DNA from: Tessaracoccus flavescens
GTDB taxonomy: Bacteria; Actinomycetota; Actinomycetes; Propionibacteriales; Propionibacteriaceae
DNA: 64,000 nt
Reading direction: 5' to 3'
Assembly: GCF_001998865.1 (NCBI RefSeq)
Contig: NZ_CP019607.1
Location: 1,302,001-1,366,000 of the forward strand
This document shows, in pieces, positions 1 to 8,280 of the stretch. Position 1 is the first letter of the stretch, and the number at the start of each line of letters is the position of its first letter. Made by a program: the position numbers and the translations under genes. Under the pieces are notes generated by a model, which saw nothing but the letters and a program-made list of their open reading frames with translations, searched no databases and had not been told where the DNA came from.

Positions 1-2
1 TG

Positions 3-956
3 GCCCTCTTCTCCGCCGCGCTGGCTGCGACGGTGACCGGCGCGTGGAACACCACCCCGCCGATCCAGAACCCACGGACGATCCACGTGGTGTGGCATCC
101 GGGCCGGGTGCGCGGTCGCCGCTCGCTCGAGCGCTTCCTGTCCCGCGAGACGGCCAGGCGCGGCTGCCCGCCACCCGTATGGATCCCCACCACGGCCGAG
201 GACCACGGCGCGGGAATCGCACGCGAGGCGGCTGTCGACGGTGCCGACCTGCTGCTGACGGTCGGCGGCGACGGCACGACCCGGGAGGTGCTCGGCGCGC
301 TCGCCGGGAACCCTGTGCCGGTCGGGCTCATCCCCTCAGGCAGCGGCAACCTGCTCGCCACAAACCTTTCCCTCCCCCTCGACGCCGCTCGCGCGGTGCG
401 GGTCGCGCTGGCCTCGCCGGCACGCCCGCTCGACCTGCTCCGCGTCGAGGTCGACGGCGACGCCCCGCGCTGGGCGGTCGCGATGGTCGGCGCAGGCGCC
501 GACGCCGCCGTCCTGCGCGACACCTCCGAACGGGCCAAGCGTGCGGTTGGGCCGTTCGGCTACCTGCTCGCCGGGCTCCGGCACGTCGACGTGGACCCGG
601 TCGCCACGACGGTGACCCTCGACGGTGACACCGACCGGCTGGACGCGTCGCTCCTCCTGGTGGGCAATGTCGGGTCGCTGCACCCCGGTGTCACCCTGCT
701 CCCGGCCGCCGATCCCTCGGACGGTCGGCTGGATCTGCTCGTGGCCACCCCGAGCGTCCGCTCCGAGGTGCTCGCCATGATCTCCGGGGTGCTGACCCGG
801 CGCCGCGACATCGCGGGGCTGGAGCGGCGTTCCGGCCACGAGGTCGCCATGCTCGCGGAGCACCCCGTGCCGTTCCAGATCGACGGGGACGTGGTTGGCG
901 ACGTGACCCGGGTGCGGGTCACCGTCTCCCAGGGAGCAGCGCTGATCGTCGCCTGA
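3..956 (+). CDS. Diacylglycerol/lipid kinase family protein, 5' end outside the window
   Basis: The protein has the DAGK/NAD-kinase fold signature: a glycine-rich GGDGT at about residues 78-82 (counted from the GTG at 33) and SGSGN at 102-106. The family phosphorylates lipids such as diacylglycerol or undecaprenol at the membrane. The frame stays open to the left edge and the residues before the GTG are hydrophobic (ALFSAALAATV). The gene may therefore continue upstream as a PAP2 phosphatase-DAGK fusion, an arrangement known in actinobacteria. The GTG at 33 is an alternative start without an obvious ribosome binding site in view. The kinase family call is firm; the fusion is inference. Confidence 0.8.
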   Translation, partial: ALFSAALAATVTGAWNTTPPIQNPRTIHVVWHPGRVRGRRSLERFLSRETARRGCPPPVWIPTTAEDHGAGIAREAAVDGADLLLTVGGDGTTREVLGALAGNPVPVGLIPSGSGNLLATNLSLPLDAARAVRVALASPARPLDLLRVEVDGDAPRWAVAMVGAGADAAVLRDTSERAKRAVGPFGYLLAGLRHVDVDPVATTVTLDGDTDRLDASLLLVGNVGSLHPGVTLLPAADPSDGRLDLLVATPSVRSEVLAMISGVLTRRRDIAGLERRSGHEVAMLAEHPVPFQIDGDVVGDVTRVRVTVSQGAALIVA

Positions 957-960
957 ACGA

Positions 961-987
961 CGGCGACCCTCCGGCGGAGGGCCGCCG
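961..987. terminator. Inverted repeat after the lipid kinase gene
   Basis: Arms at 961-973 and 975-987 pair at 12 of 13 positions, giving a GC-rich hairpin 5 bases after the kinase stop codon. There is no T tract, which is common for actinobacterial terminators. Confidence 0.5.
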
Positions 988-1082
988 TCGAGGTTCACTT
1001 CCTGCCGAAGACGGGACGGAGGACCGCAGTTGCACCCATCCGTCGTTCCACCTGGGCGGATGCCCTGATCGCGGCGGAGCCT

Positions 1083-1090
1083 GGTAAATC
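1083..1090. repeat. Left target-site duplication GGTAAATC of the composite transposon
   Basis: GGTAAATC lies directly outside the left ISL3 inverted repeat. The same 8 bases in the same orientation lie directly outside the far ISL3 end at 11839-11846. ISL3-family elements make 8-bp duplications. Neither ISL3 copy has matching flanks on its own (inner flanks GGTTACCT and GTCAATTC), so the pair brackets the whole 10.7-kb unit. Confidence 0.8.
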
Positions 1091-2550
1091 GGCTCTTCAC
1101 AGAAGGCAGTGGGTTGAAGGGGAGCGTTTGAGCGACTGCTGACCCGGGGCCCTGCAGCGTTGGTGGGGCCGGGGTGGGGTGGGGGCCCTCGGGTTGGCAG
1201 GATGAAGGTGTCTACGCCTCATCTGATCACCCAAGGGCCCTTATGCGAAACGCTACCCCACCTTCCCTTGACATGTTCTGCCGGCTCGACCGTCTCGGGC
1301 TGACCGTGACCGCGCAACGGGTCGAACCCGACCACACGGTCCTGCGCTGCCGGCCCACCACCGCGCCCGCGCCATGCCTCGGCTGCGGCGAGCGCGGAAT
1401 CCGCCACGACTCGGTACTACGGCGCCTGGCGCACGTGCCGTACGGCTGGAAGCCCACAATCCTGGAGATCGTCGTTCCCCGCTACCGCTGCCTGGAATGC
1501 CGCCGGATCTGGCGACACGACATCCGGGCCGCAGCTCCGTCGAAGGGGAAACTCTCCCGCGACGCGATCATGATGGCGGTCAAGTCCATCGTGGTTGACC
1601 GCATGTCGATCGCGAGGGTCGCAGCCAATCTCGCAGTGGCGTGGAACACGGCCTGCGACGCGATCCTGGCCGCCGGCGCCGAGCTGCTCATCGACACCCC
1701 AGGCCGGCTGGATGGGGTCACCGCGATCGGGGTGGATGAGCACGTGTGGCGCCATACCCGCCGCGGCGACAAGTACGTCACCGTGATCATCGATCTTACT
1801 CCGACAAGGACCGGAACCGGCCCTTCGCGGTTACTGGCCGTGATCGAGGGCCGATCCAAGCAGGTGTTCAAGGACTGGCTCGAGGCCCGGACGCAGGCGT
1901 TTCGAGACTCGGTGGAGGTGGTCGCGATGGACGGGTTCACCGGCTACAAGTCAGCCGCCGTCGAAGCGATCGACACCGTCGTCACCGTGATGGATCCCTA
2001 CCATGTCGTGGCACTGGTCGGCGACAAACTCGACCAGTGCCGGCAACGCATCCAACAGGAGACCCTGGGGCATCGTGGCCGTTCCGGGGACCCGCTCTAC
2101 GGCATCCGACGCGTCGCCCGGACCCGCGCCGCGCTGCTCACCGAGAAACAGCAGCACCGCCTCCTGAAAGTCCTCACCGACGAGCGTCACGCCGCCTTCG
2201 AAGCCACCTGGAGCGTCTATCAGGACGTCATCTCCGCCTACCAAGCCGACGACCCCACCGAGGGCAAGGCGATCATGACCCGGCTCATCGACAGCCTCCA
2301 GAGCGGAGTCCCAGCCGGCCTCAACGAGCTCAGATCACTGGGCAAAACCCTTCATCGACGCCGCGACGACATCCTCGCGTTCTTCGACCACCCCGGCACG
2401 TCCAACGGCCCCAGCGAAGCGATCAACGGCCTGCTGGAACACCTCCGCGGGACAGCCAGAGGGTTCCGCAACATCGTCAACTACACCGCCCGATGCCTAC
2501 TCGACGCGGGCGGGTTCAGACCCATGATCCACTCACTTCTGTGAAGAGCC
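1091..2550 (+). mobile_element. Intact ISL3-family insertion sequence (left copy)
   Basis: Terminal inverted repeats at 1091-1114 and 2527-2550 both begin GGCTCTTCACAGAAG and match at about 21 of 24 positions. The right repeat overlaps the 3' end of the transposase gene. The 1460-bp length is normal for the family. The inner flank (2551-2558) does not match the outer flank, so this copy shows no duplication of its own. Confidence 0.88.
1243..2544 (+). CDS. ISL3-family transposase
   Basis: The protein begins with a zinc-binding region (CLGCGERG, later CLECRRIW), followed by a helix-turn-helix segment and the DDE catalytic domain. Visible catalytic blocks are GVDEHVWRHTRRGD, AMDGFTGYKS and the C-terminal NGPSEAINGLLEHLRG. 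The ATG at 1243 is preferred because AAGGG lies 6 bases upstream; ATG 1273 is an alternative, and the open frame reaches back to a GTG at 1174. It is full length (about 433 residues) and intact, so it could act on the ends of both ISL3 copies. Confidence 0.9.
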   Translation: MRNATPPSLDMFCRLDRLGLTVTAQRVEPDHTVLRCRPTTAPAPCLGCGERGIRHDSVLRRLAHVPYGWKPTILEIVVPRYRCLECRRIWRHDIRAAAPSKGKLSRDAIMMAVKSIVVDRMSIARVAANLAVAWNTACDAILAAGAELLIDTPGRLDGVTAIGVDEHVWRHTRRGDKYVTVIIDLTPTRTGTGPSRLLAVIEGRSKQVFKDWLEARTQAFRDSVEVVAMDGFTGYKSAAVEAIDTVVTVMDPYHVVALVGDKLDQCRQRIQQETLGHRGRSGDPLYGIRRVARTRAALLTEKQQHRLLKVLTDERHAAFEATWSVYQDVISAYQADDPTEGKAIMTRLIDSLQSGVPAGLNELRSLGKTLHRRRDDILAFFDHPGTSNGPSEAINGLLEHLRGTARGFRNIVNYTARCLLDAGGFRPMIHSLL

Positions 2551-2688
2551 GGTTACCTCACGGTGAAGCCCGGCACTGTGCGCCGAGGCGCGGAGGCCGC
2601 CGCCGAGGCGCTACAGATACTGTTGGAGGCAAGCTATGACGAGCCTGTCACTCGCCTGGGCCAGGCCGGGCACAAGACGAACTTATAG
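2545..2688 (+). pseudogene. Short ORF remnant at the inner edge of the left ISL3 copy
   Basis: An open frame enters directly from the ISL3 end and stops at TAG 2686-2688, giving about 41 residues from a GTG at 2563 (ending TRLGQAGHKTNL). It may be the 3' tail of a cargo gene truncated when the element inserted or recombined. No family is recognised and there is no ribosome binding site. Confidence 0.3.
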
Positions 2689-2767
2689 CGTCCTGCGGGG
2701 AATCGCTTTTTTAGCGCGATCTCCTGGTGCCATGGACGAGCGTCGTGCCTATAGAACAGGTTGGTGC

Positions 2768-3016
2768 TTAGGTCGTGCTCGAAGTGTGCTGAGGTGTGAC
2801 ACCTCTTTCAAGCTCCGCGACGGCGGCATAGAGATCTCGGAGAGACTTGTCCGACATGTCCACGATTGGTTCATACATGAAGGAATTGACATGAAGATTC
2901 TCGGGCGTCATTAGCAGCACAGTCCGAAGGGTTACTCGAGCAGTTTCGTCTCCGAGACCTCTACCTTCGAATTCCTTATAGAGCTTCCAAGTTTGGTTCG
3001 CAGTTATTCCGGCCAC
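2768..3016 (-). CDS. Small hypothetical protein divergent from the histone-fold gene
   Basis: An 82-residue ORF reading away from the DUF1931 gene, with a GTG start 43 bases from that gene's ATG. Its composition is balanced, with patches of charged helix (KLYKEFEGRG, LRDLYAAVAELERG), and it does not look like a frame shadow. No family is recognised. No convincing Shine-Dalgarno precedes the GTG, and a TAG lies just upstream, so the start cannot be further out. The opposite strand carries a competing 92-residue ORF (2636-2914) of poorer composition. Confidence 0.45.
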   Translation of the reverse strand: MAGITANQTWKLYKEFEGRGLGDETARVTLRTVLLMTPENLHVNSFMYEPIVDMSDKSLRDLYAAVAELERGVTPQHTSSTT

Positions 3017-3050
3017 AAGCTATAGTGTCACTGTAAGTCTGACAGGAGGA
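2998..3050 (+). promoter_or_regulatory. Possible promoter and ribosome binding site of the DUF1931 gene
   Basis: TATAGT at 3021-3026 can serve as a -10 box, with a weak -35 (TTCGCA, 2998-3003) 17 bases upstream. AGGAGGA at 3044-3050 is a strong Shine-Dalgarno 9 bases before the ATG at 3060. The -10 lies directly beside the start of the divergent small ORF. Confidence 0.45.
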
Positions 3051-3059
3051 GATAGAACT

Positions 3060-3512
3060 ATGGCGAAAATCATCGGCGTATCGAAGTTTGAACGGCTCTT
3101 TCGGGAGGCAGCCGGCCTGGACGTGGACAAGAACGACCTGGCGCGGCTGAACGATTTCGTGCGGCAGAAGGTCTACGATCTGTTGCTGGCGGCGCAGGCC
3201 ACGGCCAAGGACAACCAGCGAGACGTCATCCAGCTGCACGACCTGCCGCTGACGCTCGGCTTCAAGGAGAGCATGCGGGCCTTCGACGGGCTGGACACCG
3301 CACTGGAGCTTCAGCCTATCCTGGATCAGCTGGTAGCCCTGCCCCCGCTCGACCTGGCCTACAGCTATGAGATGGAAGCGGAGTTGCCGCGCCTGGTCGG
3401 CGGGCTGACGGTGGCGCTGGCACGTGCCTTCAAAATCCTCGATCCTAAGGTCAAAAACCCGCAGAGCGTGCACTGGGAGCGGGCCATGGCTATCTTTGAC
3501 CTGCTCTTTTAG
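3060..3512 (+). CDS. DUF1931 family histone-fold protein
   Basis: A 150-residue protein of the DUF1931 family, whose Aquifex member has a known structure with two histone folds in one chain. The sequence shows two related halves. Residues about 1-75 include FERLFREAAGLDVDKNDL and a helix with KDNQRDVIQLHDLPLT. Residues about 75-150 include PPLDLAYSYEMEAELPR and RAFKILDPKVKNP. The family is probably DNA-binding, acting as a pseudodimeric bacterial histone, but its cellular role is not settled. The gene is complete with a strong ribosome binding site. It is the only recognisable cargo gene of the composite transposon, and the sequence around it looks more AT-rich than the rest of the window. 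Family call firm; function inferred. Confidence 0.85.
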   Translation: MAKIIGVSKFERLFREAAGLDVDKNDLARLNDFVRQKVYDLLLAAQATAKDNQRDVIQLHDLPLTLGFKESMRAFDGLDTALELQPILDQLVALPPLDLAYSYEMEAELPRLVGGLTVALARAFKILDPKVKNPQSVHWERAMAIFDLLF

Positions 3513-3619
3513 CGTGCCGGACAAGACCTCGATTCGGGTTGCGCGTGGCAGGTCCAGCACTGCGTCAGCGGGAGGCCTGGCCGCGGGTGAGTCCAATAGC
3601 GTGGTGTCAATTCGGCTCA

Positions 3620-3680
3620 TCATGATCCAGGGTGTAGTTGGGGTCTGAACCCGCCGGTCTCGAGCAGCGATCTGGCGATG
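3620..3680 (-). pseudogene. ISL3 transposase, 3' tail left of the RIT element
   Basis: Read on the minus strand this encodes the family's C-terminal end, ARSLLETGGFRPQLHPGS followed by a stop at 3622-3620. It continues in frame from the piece ending at 8301 (FRNLTNYI) once the RIT element is removed. This identifies the ISL3 transposase gene as the RIT target. Confidence 0.85.
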
Positions 3681-3767
3681 GTATGTCGACCTCGGGGTTA
3701 TGTTGACCGGCTCGGTGAGCGCCCAGGCGGGGCAGGGGTGAACGGTTGAGCCGGTCAACATAACCAT
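3675..3767 (+). repeat. Left 93-bp terminal inverted repeat of the RIT element
   Basis: It matches the reverse complement of 8188-8280 with two mismatches over 93 bp. Each repeat contains its own inverted pair: GGTTATGTTGACCGGCTC and its exact complement about 32 bases further in. That makes a complex end with two inverted candidate recombinase-binding arms. Confidence 0.9.
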
Positions 3768-3846
3768 TGGCTCTGGAGTCGGGGTTCGCTTGATCTGACC
3801 GGGGCGGTCGCTGGGATCGCTCGGCTTCAGGTCGAGGAGGACCGAG

Positions 3847-4788
3847 ATGGTGGTTCATCGTGATCAGCGCCGCGCCGACGTGCGGGATGTGCTGGATGAG
3901 TTCGAGAGGTGGCTGCTCCAAGAGCGATCAGCGCAGGAGTGCACGGCTGCCGCGTACACGGCTCGCGTCGCAGCATTCGTGGAGTGGCTGCCCGCGCCGG
4001 TCGAGGAGTCGCTGCGGAAGCTGACCGCGGCGATGCTGATCGAGTGGGTGGACCTGGAAGCAGCGCGTGGGCTGATGGCATCGACGTTGGGCAAGCAGCT
4101 GGTGATGCTGCGCTCGTTTCTGCAGTACGCTCACCGCTCCGGTCGGATGGGACAGGACCTGTCCGGGGTGGTGCCGCACGCGGCGGCGTGGCGACTCTCA
4201 TCGATTCCGGACCCGGTGCCGGCGGGCACGATCGAGGCACTGTTCGACTCTCTCGATCTGCGTTCACCGAAAGGGCTGCGTGACCGGGCGATCCTGCTGC
4301 TTCTTACCGGGCTCGGGCTGCGCGCTTGTGAGATCGCCGGCCTTCGGCTCGACGACATCGGCTGGCGCACCGGAAGCCTACGCATCCGGGGCAAGGGTGA
4401 CCGTGTCGATGAGCTCCCACTGCCCGACGAGGTCGGCCACGCCTTGGAGGATTACGTGCTCCACTGCCGCGGCGGCAGGGTCCAGGGCGAGGAGGTGTTC
4501 TGGACGGTCATCGATCCGGTCCAGCCACTGAGCGCCAACGGTGTCTGCGGGTCGATCCGGCAAATCTGCATCAAGGCCGGGGTGGAGAAGTTCGGCCCAC
4601 ACCGGCTGCGGCACACGTTCGCGACCGGGATGCTCGCCACTGGGGCGACGTTGCAGGAGGTCCAGGGGCTGCTACGCCACGCGCATCTACGCACGACCGC
4701 GCTCTACGCCAAGGTCGACAAGAACCGGCTCACCGCTCTCGCACCCGAATGGCCGGCGGCCGCGTCATTGGGCAGGTGTCCACGATGA
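3847..4788 (+). CDS. RIT element tyrosine recombinase A
   Basis: A 313-residue tyrosine recombinase with an N-terminal SAM-like DNA-binding domain (about 15-110) and a catalytic domain. Visible catalytic residues are Arg159 (GLRACEIAGL), Lys183 (RGKGDR), His252 and Arg255 (PHRLRHTF), His278 and the nucleophile Tyr287 (TTALYAKV). GAGGAGG lies 6 bases before the ATG. The stop overlaps the ATG of the next recombinase (ATGA at 4785-4788), so translation is probably coupled. In RIT elements all three recombinases are thought to act together. Confidence 0.9.
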   Translation: MVVHRDQRRADVRDVLDEFERWLLQERSAQECTAAAYTARVAAFVEWLPAPVEESLRKLTAAMLIEWVDLEAARGLMASTLGKQLVMLRSFLQYAHRSGRMGQDLSGVVPHAAAWRLSSIPDPVPAGTIEALFDSLDLRSPKGLRDRAILLLLTGLGLRACEIAGLRLDDIGWRTGSLRIRGKGDRVDELPLPDEVGHALEDYVLHCRGGRVQGEEVFWTVIDPVQPLSANGVCGSIRQICIKAGVEKFGPHRLRHTFATGMLATGATLQEVQGLLRHAHLRTTALYAKVDKNRLTALAPEWPAAASLGRCPR

Positions 4789-5720
4789 GCGGGTTGCGCG
4801 ATCTGATGGACGGTTACCTGGCGACCCGGCGGGCACTCGGGTTCAAGCTCGTCGCGCCAGGCAAGACTCTGGATGCGTTCGTCGGCTGGATGGAAGACGC
4901 CGGTGAGCCCACGATCCGTCGGGATCTGGCGACCGCGTGGGCAGCACAGTTCTCCCGCGGCACGGTGCTGGAGCGACTGAACTATGTCCGCCAGTTCGCC
5001 GAGCATGTCGCCTGGTTCGACCCCGCGACCGAGGTCCCCGTCCTGGACGGACGACCCTACGGCGCTCATCGTCCTCGCCCGCGGATCTTCACCGACCAGC
5101 AGATCGACACGCTGCTGGTCGCGGCAGGCAGGCTGACCCCACGAGTCCGGGCGGCTTCCTGGCAAACGCTACTCGGACTGCTGACGGTGACGGGGATGCG
5201 GATCAGCGAAGCGAGGAACCTCAACGACGACGACATCACCATCGACGACGATGCCGGTGATGGCAGCGGTTGGGTGCGGGTCACGGACACGAAGTTCGGC
5301 AAGTCCCGCCTCGTCCCACTCCGCCCGACGACGATGACCGCGATCCGCAGGTATCGGCGGCTACGGGATCGGACGTTCCCGGTCCCGAAGACGACCGCGG
5401 TGTTTGTCGCCCGCCGAGGCACCCGGATCGCCCGCTCAACCGCGGGGAACACGTTCCGAGAGATCCGCGAGGCCGCTGGCTTGGCCGGCGGGCCGACCGA
5501 GCCGGCCGCCCGGCTGCACGACTTCCGGCACTCGTTCGCGACGAACACCCTGATCGGGCACATCCGAACCGGCGGCGATGTCGACGCGATGATGCCGGTG
5601 CTGTCGGCGTTCCTCGGACACGTCGGCCCGGAGGCGACCTACTGGTATCTGTCGAACACTCCCGAATTGGCGGCTGCTCTCGCGGAGCGCATCCAAGCGA
5701 GAGGGGGCGGTGATGAGTGA
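4785..5720 (+). CDS. RIT element tyrosine recombinase B
   Basis: A 311-residue recombinase starting at the ATG that overlaps the stop of recombinase A; the frame is open further upstream to 4749. Catalytic residues visible: Arg139 (TGMRISEARNL), Lys173, His245 and Arg248 (LHDFRHSF), His279 (LGHVG) and Tyr288 (TYWYLS). Its end overlaps the ATG of the third recombinase by eight bases (5713-5720). Confidence 0.9.
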   Translation: MSGLRDLMDGYLATRRALGFKLVAPGKTLDAFVGWMEDAGEPTIRRDLATAWAAQFSRGTVLERLNYVRQFAEHVAWFDPATEVPVLDGRPYGAHRPRPRIFTDQQIDTLLVAAGRLTPRVRAASWQTLLGLLTVTGMRISEARNLNDDDITIDDDAGDGSGWVRVTDTKFGKSRLVPLRPTTMTAIRRYRRLRDRTFPVPKTTAVFVARRGTRIARSTAGNTFREIREAAGLAGGPTEPAARLHDFRHSFATNTLIGHIRTGGDVDAMMPVLSAFLGHVGPEATYWYLSNTPELAAALAERIQARGGGDE

Positions 5721-5767
5721 CCTCGCGCCGTTGCTGCAACGGTTCTTCACCGACAAGCTCGACCGGC

Positions 5768-5776
5768 ATCTGGATA
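5768..5776. repeat. Target duplication ATCTGGATA, left of the IS256-family element
   Basis: ATCTGGATA at 5768-5776 is repeated at 7243-7251. The 9-bp length is typical of IS256-family insertion. Confidence 0.88.
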
Positions 5777-7242
5777 GAGGAATGATCAAATCCTGTGGAT
5801 GGTCCCCGGGGCTGGGGTGCGAGGGACGCACCTTCTCGGGGATGATCTTTCAGTAACAGAGATTCTGATCATGGGCCGACGTTGGAAGCGTTGGTCCGGG
5901 AAGGTGCGTCCATGTCCAATGTAGTTCCCGAGGGCTGGGAGGCCAACCAGGGGCAGCCGACCGAGGCTCGAGAGGGAGACGGGCCGGTGCTTGATGAGAT
6001 CGTGCGTGATGGTGCCCGGCGGATGCTGGCTGCGGCGTTGCAGGCCGAGGTCGACGCTTACATCGAGCAGTTCCAGGCGGAGGTGGACGAGCAGGGCCGC
6101 CGGCTGGTGGTGCGCAACGGCTACCACGCCCAGCGGCTGGTGACCACCGCCGCTGGCGCGGTCGAGGTCCGCCAGCCCAGGGTCAACGATAAGCGCGTCG
6201 ATGAGGCCACCGGTAAGCGGGCAAGGTTCGCTTCGGCGATCCTGCCCAGGTGGGCGCGCAAATCGGCCCAGGTCGCCGAGGTGCTGCCGCTGTTGTATCT
6301 GCACGGCCTGTCGAGCAATGACTTCGCCCCCGCGTTGGAGCAGTTCCTGGGCACCGGCAAGGGCCTCTCGCCGGCGGTGATCACCCGGTTGACCAGGCAG
6401 TGGCAAGACGAGGCCCGGGCCTTCAACGAACGGTCCCTGGCGGGGTCGGACTACGTCTACATGTGGGTCGATGGGATCCACCTGAAGGTCCGTCTGGACC
6501 AGGACAAGGTCTGCCTGCTCGTCATGATCGGCGTCCGCTCTGATGGCCGCAAGGAGCTGATCGCCCTGGCCGACGGGTTCCGGGAATCCTCGGAGTCGTG
6601 GGCGGACCTGCTGCGGGACTGCAAACGCCGCGGCATGACCGCCCCCACCCTGGCCATCGGTGACGGGGCGCTCGGGTTCTGGAAGGCCGTCAGGGACGTG
6701 TTCCCGGCCACGAAGGAGCAACGGTGCTGGTGGCACAAGACCGGCAACGTGCTGGCCGCGCTGCCGAAGTCTGCCCAGCCGGGTGCGTTGGCCGCGATCC
6801 GGGAGATATGGCAGGCCGAAGACAAGCCCCACGCCAAGGCCGCTGTGAAGGCGTTCGCCGCCGCTTACGGCACCAAGTGGCCCAAGGCGGCTGCCAAGAT
6901 CGTCGACGACACCGACGTGCTGCTGGCGTTCTTCGACTACCCCGCCGAGCACTGGGTCCATCTACGTACCACGAACCCGATCGAGTCGACATTCGCGACC
7001 GTCAGGCTCCGTCAGCGGGTCACGAAAGGCCCAGGCAGCCGGGCCGCTGGGATCGCGATGGCGTTCAAGCTGATGCAATCCGCGCAGAACAGGTGGCGAG
7101 CGATCCGGGCACCCCACCTCGTAGCCAAAGTCCGAGCAGGCGCCACCTTCAAAGACGGCAAACTCGTCGAACCAGACCCCTCCGACCAAGCCATCCAGCA
7201 GGCTGCCTGAGAAGGCTCATCCACAGGATTTGACAATACCTC
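5777..7242 (+). mobile_element. IS256-family insertion sequence
   Basis: A 1466-bp element with imperfect 25-bp terminal inverted repeats (5777-5801 and 7218-7242, about 22 of 25 matching, core TCAAATCCTGTGGATG). It is flanked by the 9-bp duplication ATCTGGATA. The exact duplication suggests a fairly recent insertion into the RIT recombinase gene. Confidence 0.92.
5912..7210 (+). CDS. IS256-family (mutator-type) transposase
   Basis: The product is about 432 residues from the ATG at 5912, which has GGAAGG upstream; the open frame extends to 5882. Family blocks visible: the N-terminal region with YIEQFQAEVDEQGRRLVVRNGY, the first catalytic aspartate in YMWVDGIHLKV, the second in AIGDGALGFWKAV with QRCWWHKTGNVL following, and the C-terminal glutamate in TTNPIESTFATVR. 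No truncation is seen, so the element may be active. Confidence 0.93.
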   Translation: MSNVVPEGWEANQGQPTEAREGDGPVLDEIVRDGARRMLAAALQAEVDAYIEQFQAEVDEQGRRLVVRNGYHAQRLVTTAAGAVEVRQPRVNDKRVDEATGKRARFASAILPRWARKSAQVAEVLPLLYLHGLSSNDFAPALEQFLGTGKGLSPAVITRLTRQWQDEARAFNERSLAGSDYVYMWVDGIHLKVRLDQDKVCLLVMIGVRSDGRKELIALADGFRESSESWADLLRDCKRRGMTAPTLAIGDGALGFWKAVRDVFPATKEQRCWWHKTGNVLAALPKSAQPGALAAIREIWQAEDKPHAKAAVKAFAAAYGTKWPKAAAKIVDDTDVLLAFFDYPAEHWVHLRTTNPIESTFATVRLRQRVTKGPGSRAAGIAMAFKLMQSAQNRWRAIRAPHLVAKVRAGATFKDGKLVEPDPSDQAIQQAA

Positions 7243-8187
7243 ATCTGGATACCAGCCCGCACACGAAAGCCGCCTACGCCGACACGTTCCGGCTCCTACT
7301 GACCTACGCTGAGCGGGCCACCGGGATCGCGCCATCGGCGTTGACGCTGGCCGATCTCGACGCAGACCTGATCGGCGGGTTCCTCCAGCACCTGGAAACC
7401 GAGCGCGGGAACTCCGTCGCGACCCGCAACGCCCGCCGGGCGGCGCTGCGGTCGTTCTTCACCTACGCCAGCTACCGGGCACCTGACGCGATCGCCACGA
7501 TCAGCCAGGTCCTCACGATCCCCGCGAAACGCACCAAGACCACGCTCGTGTCGTTCCTCACCGCCCCCGAAGCAGAGGCGCTCATCGCTGCCCCGGACAC
7601 CCGGACCTGGCTCGGTCGCCGCGACCGGCTCCTGCTGCACCTGGGCATCCAAACCGGACTCCGCGTCAGCGAACTCATCAACCTGCGCGTCGGTGACCTT
7701 CAGCTCGGACCACACAGCCAACTCGAATGCGTCGGGAAGGGCCGCAAGCAACGCGTGATCCCGTTGCAGAAGAACACCGTCAAGCTCCTCACTGCCTGGC
7801 TCGCCGAGCTCCCACCAGCGCGAGAGGGGCCGCTGTTCCCGACCAACAGCGGGACACCCCTGACCAGGGCTGCCGTTGGGAAGCTCGTTACCCGGCACGC
7901 CGCGACCGCGGCCGAGAGGTGTCCTTCGTTGACAGGGAAGAACGTCACGCCGCACACGCTGCGGCACACCTGCGCGATGAGCCTCCTGCACGCCGGCATC
8001 GACACCGCCAGCATCGCGCTCTGGCTCGGGCACGCGAACATCCAGACCACGCAGATCTACTTGCATGCCGACCTGGAACTCAAGCAGCGAACCCTCGAAC
8101 GCGTCCCCGCGCTCGACGAGCGGCCACCAGCCCGATACAAGGCATCCGACGCTCTCATCGCGTTCCTCAAGAACCGGTGACACCGCG

Positions 8188-8280
8188 ATGGTTATGTTGA
8201 CCCGCTCAACCGTTCACCCCTGCCCCGCCCGGGCGCTCACCGAGCCGGTCAACATAACCCCGAGGTCGACATACCATCGC
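8188..8280 (-). repeat. Right 93-bp terminal inverted repeat of the RIT element
   Basis: Inverted partner of 3675-3767 with two mismatches. It follows the stop of recombinase C by 7 bases and abuts the 20-bp palindrome at 8281-8300. Confidence 0.9.

Larger units (their letters stand above)
5713..8180 (+). pseudogene. RIT element tyrosine recombinase C, interrupted by an IS256-family element
   Basis: The N-terminal part (MSDLAPLLQRFFTDKLDRHL, 5713-5776) and the remainder (7252-8180, beginning TSPHTKAAYADTF) join in frame when 5777-7251 is removed. The result is a 330-residue recombinase. The catalytic half is otherwise intact: GLRVSELINL, KGRKQRV, HTLRHTCAMS, LGHANIQTTQIYLHAD. The 7230-8180 frame alone could yield a protein lacking the first 20 residues. 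Precise excision of the insertion sequence would restore the gene. Confidence 0.9.

Noticed and set aside
2636..2914. 92-residue ORF on the + strand in the cargo
   Set aside because: It overlaps the more protein-like divergent ORF on the other strand and has an Arg/Trp/Cys-rich shadow-like composition.
3675..8280. Tn554-type transposon
   Set aside because: Three tyrosine recombinases with long inverted repeats fit the RIT class; the third gene is a recombinase, not the small TnpC of Tn554.
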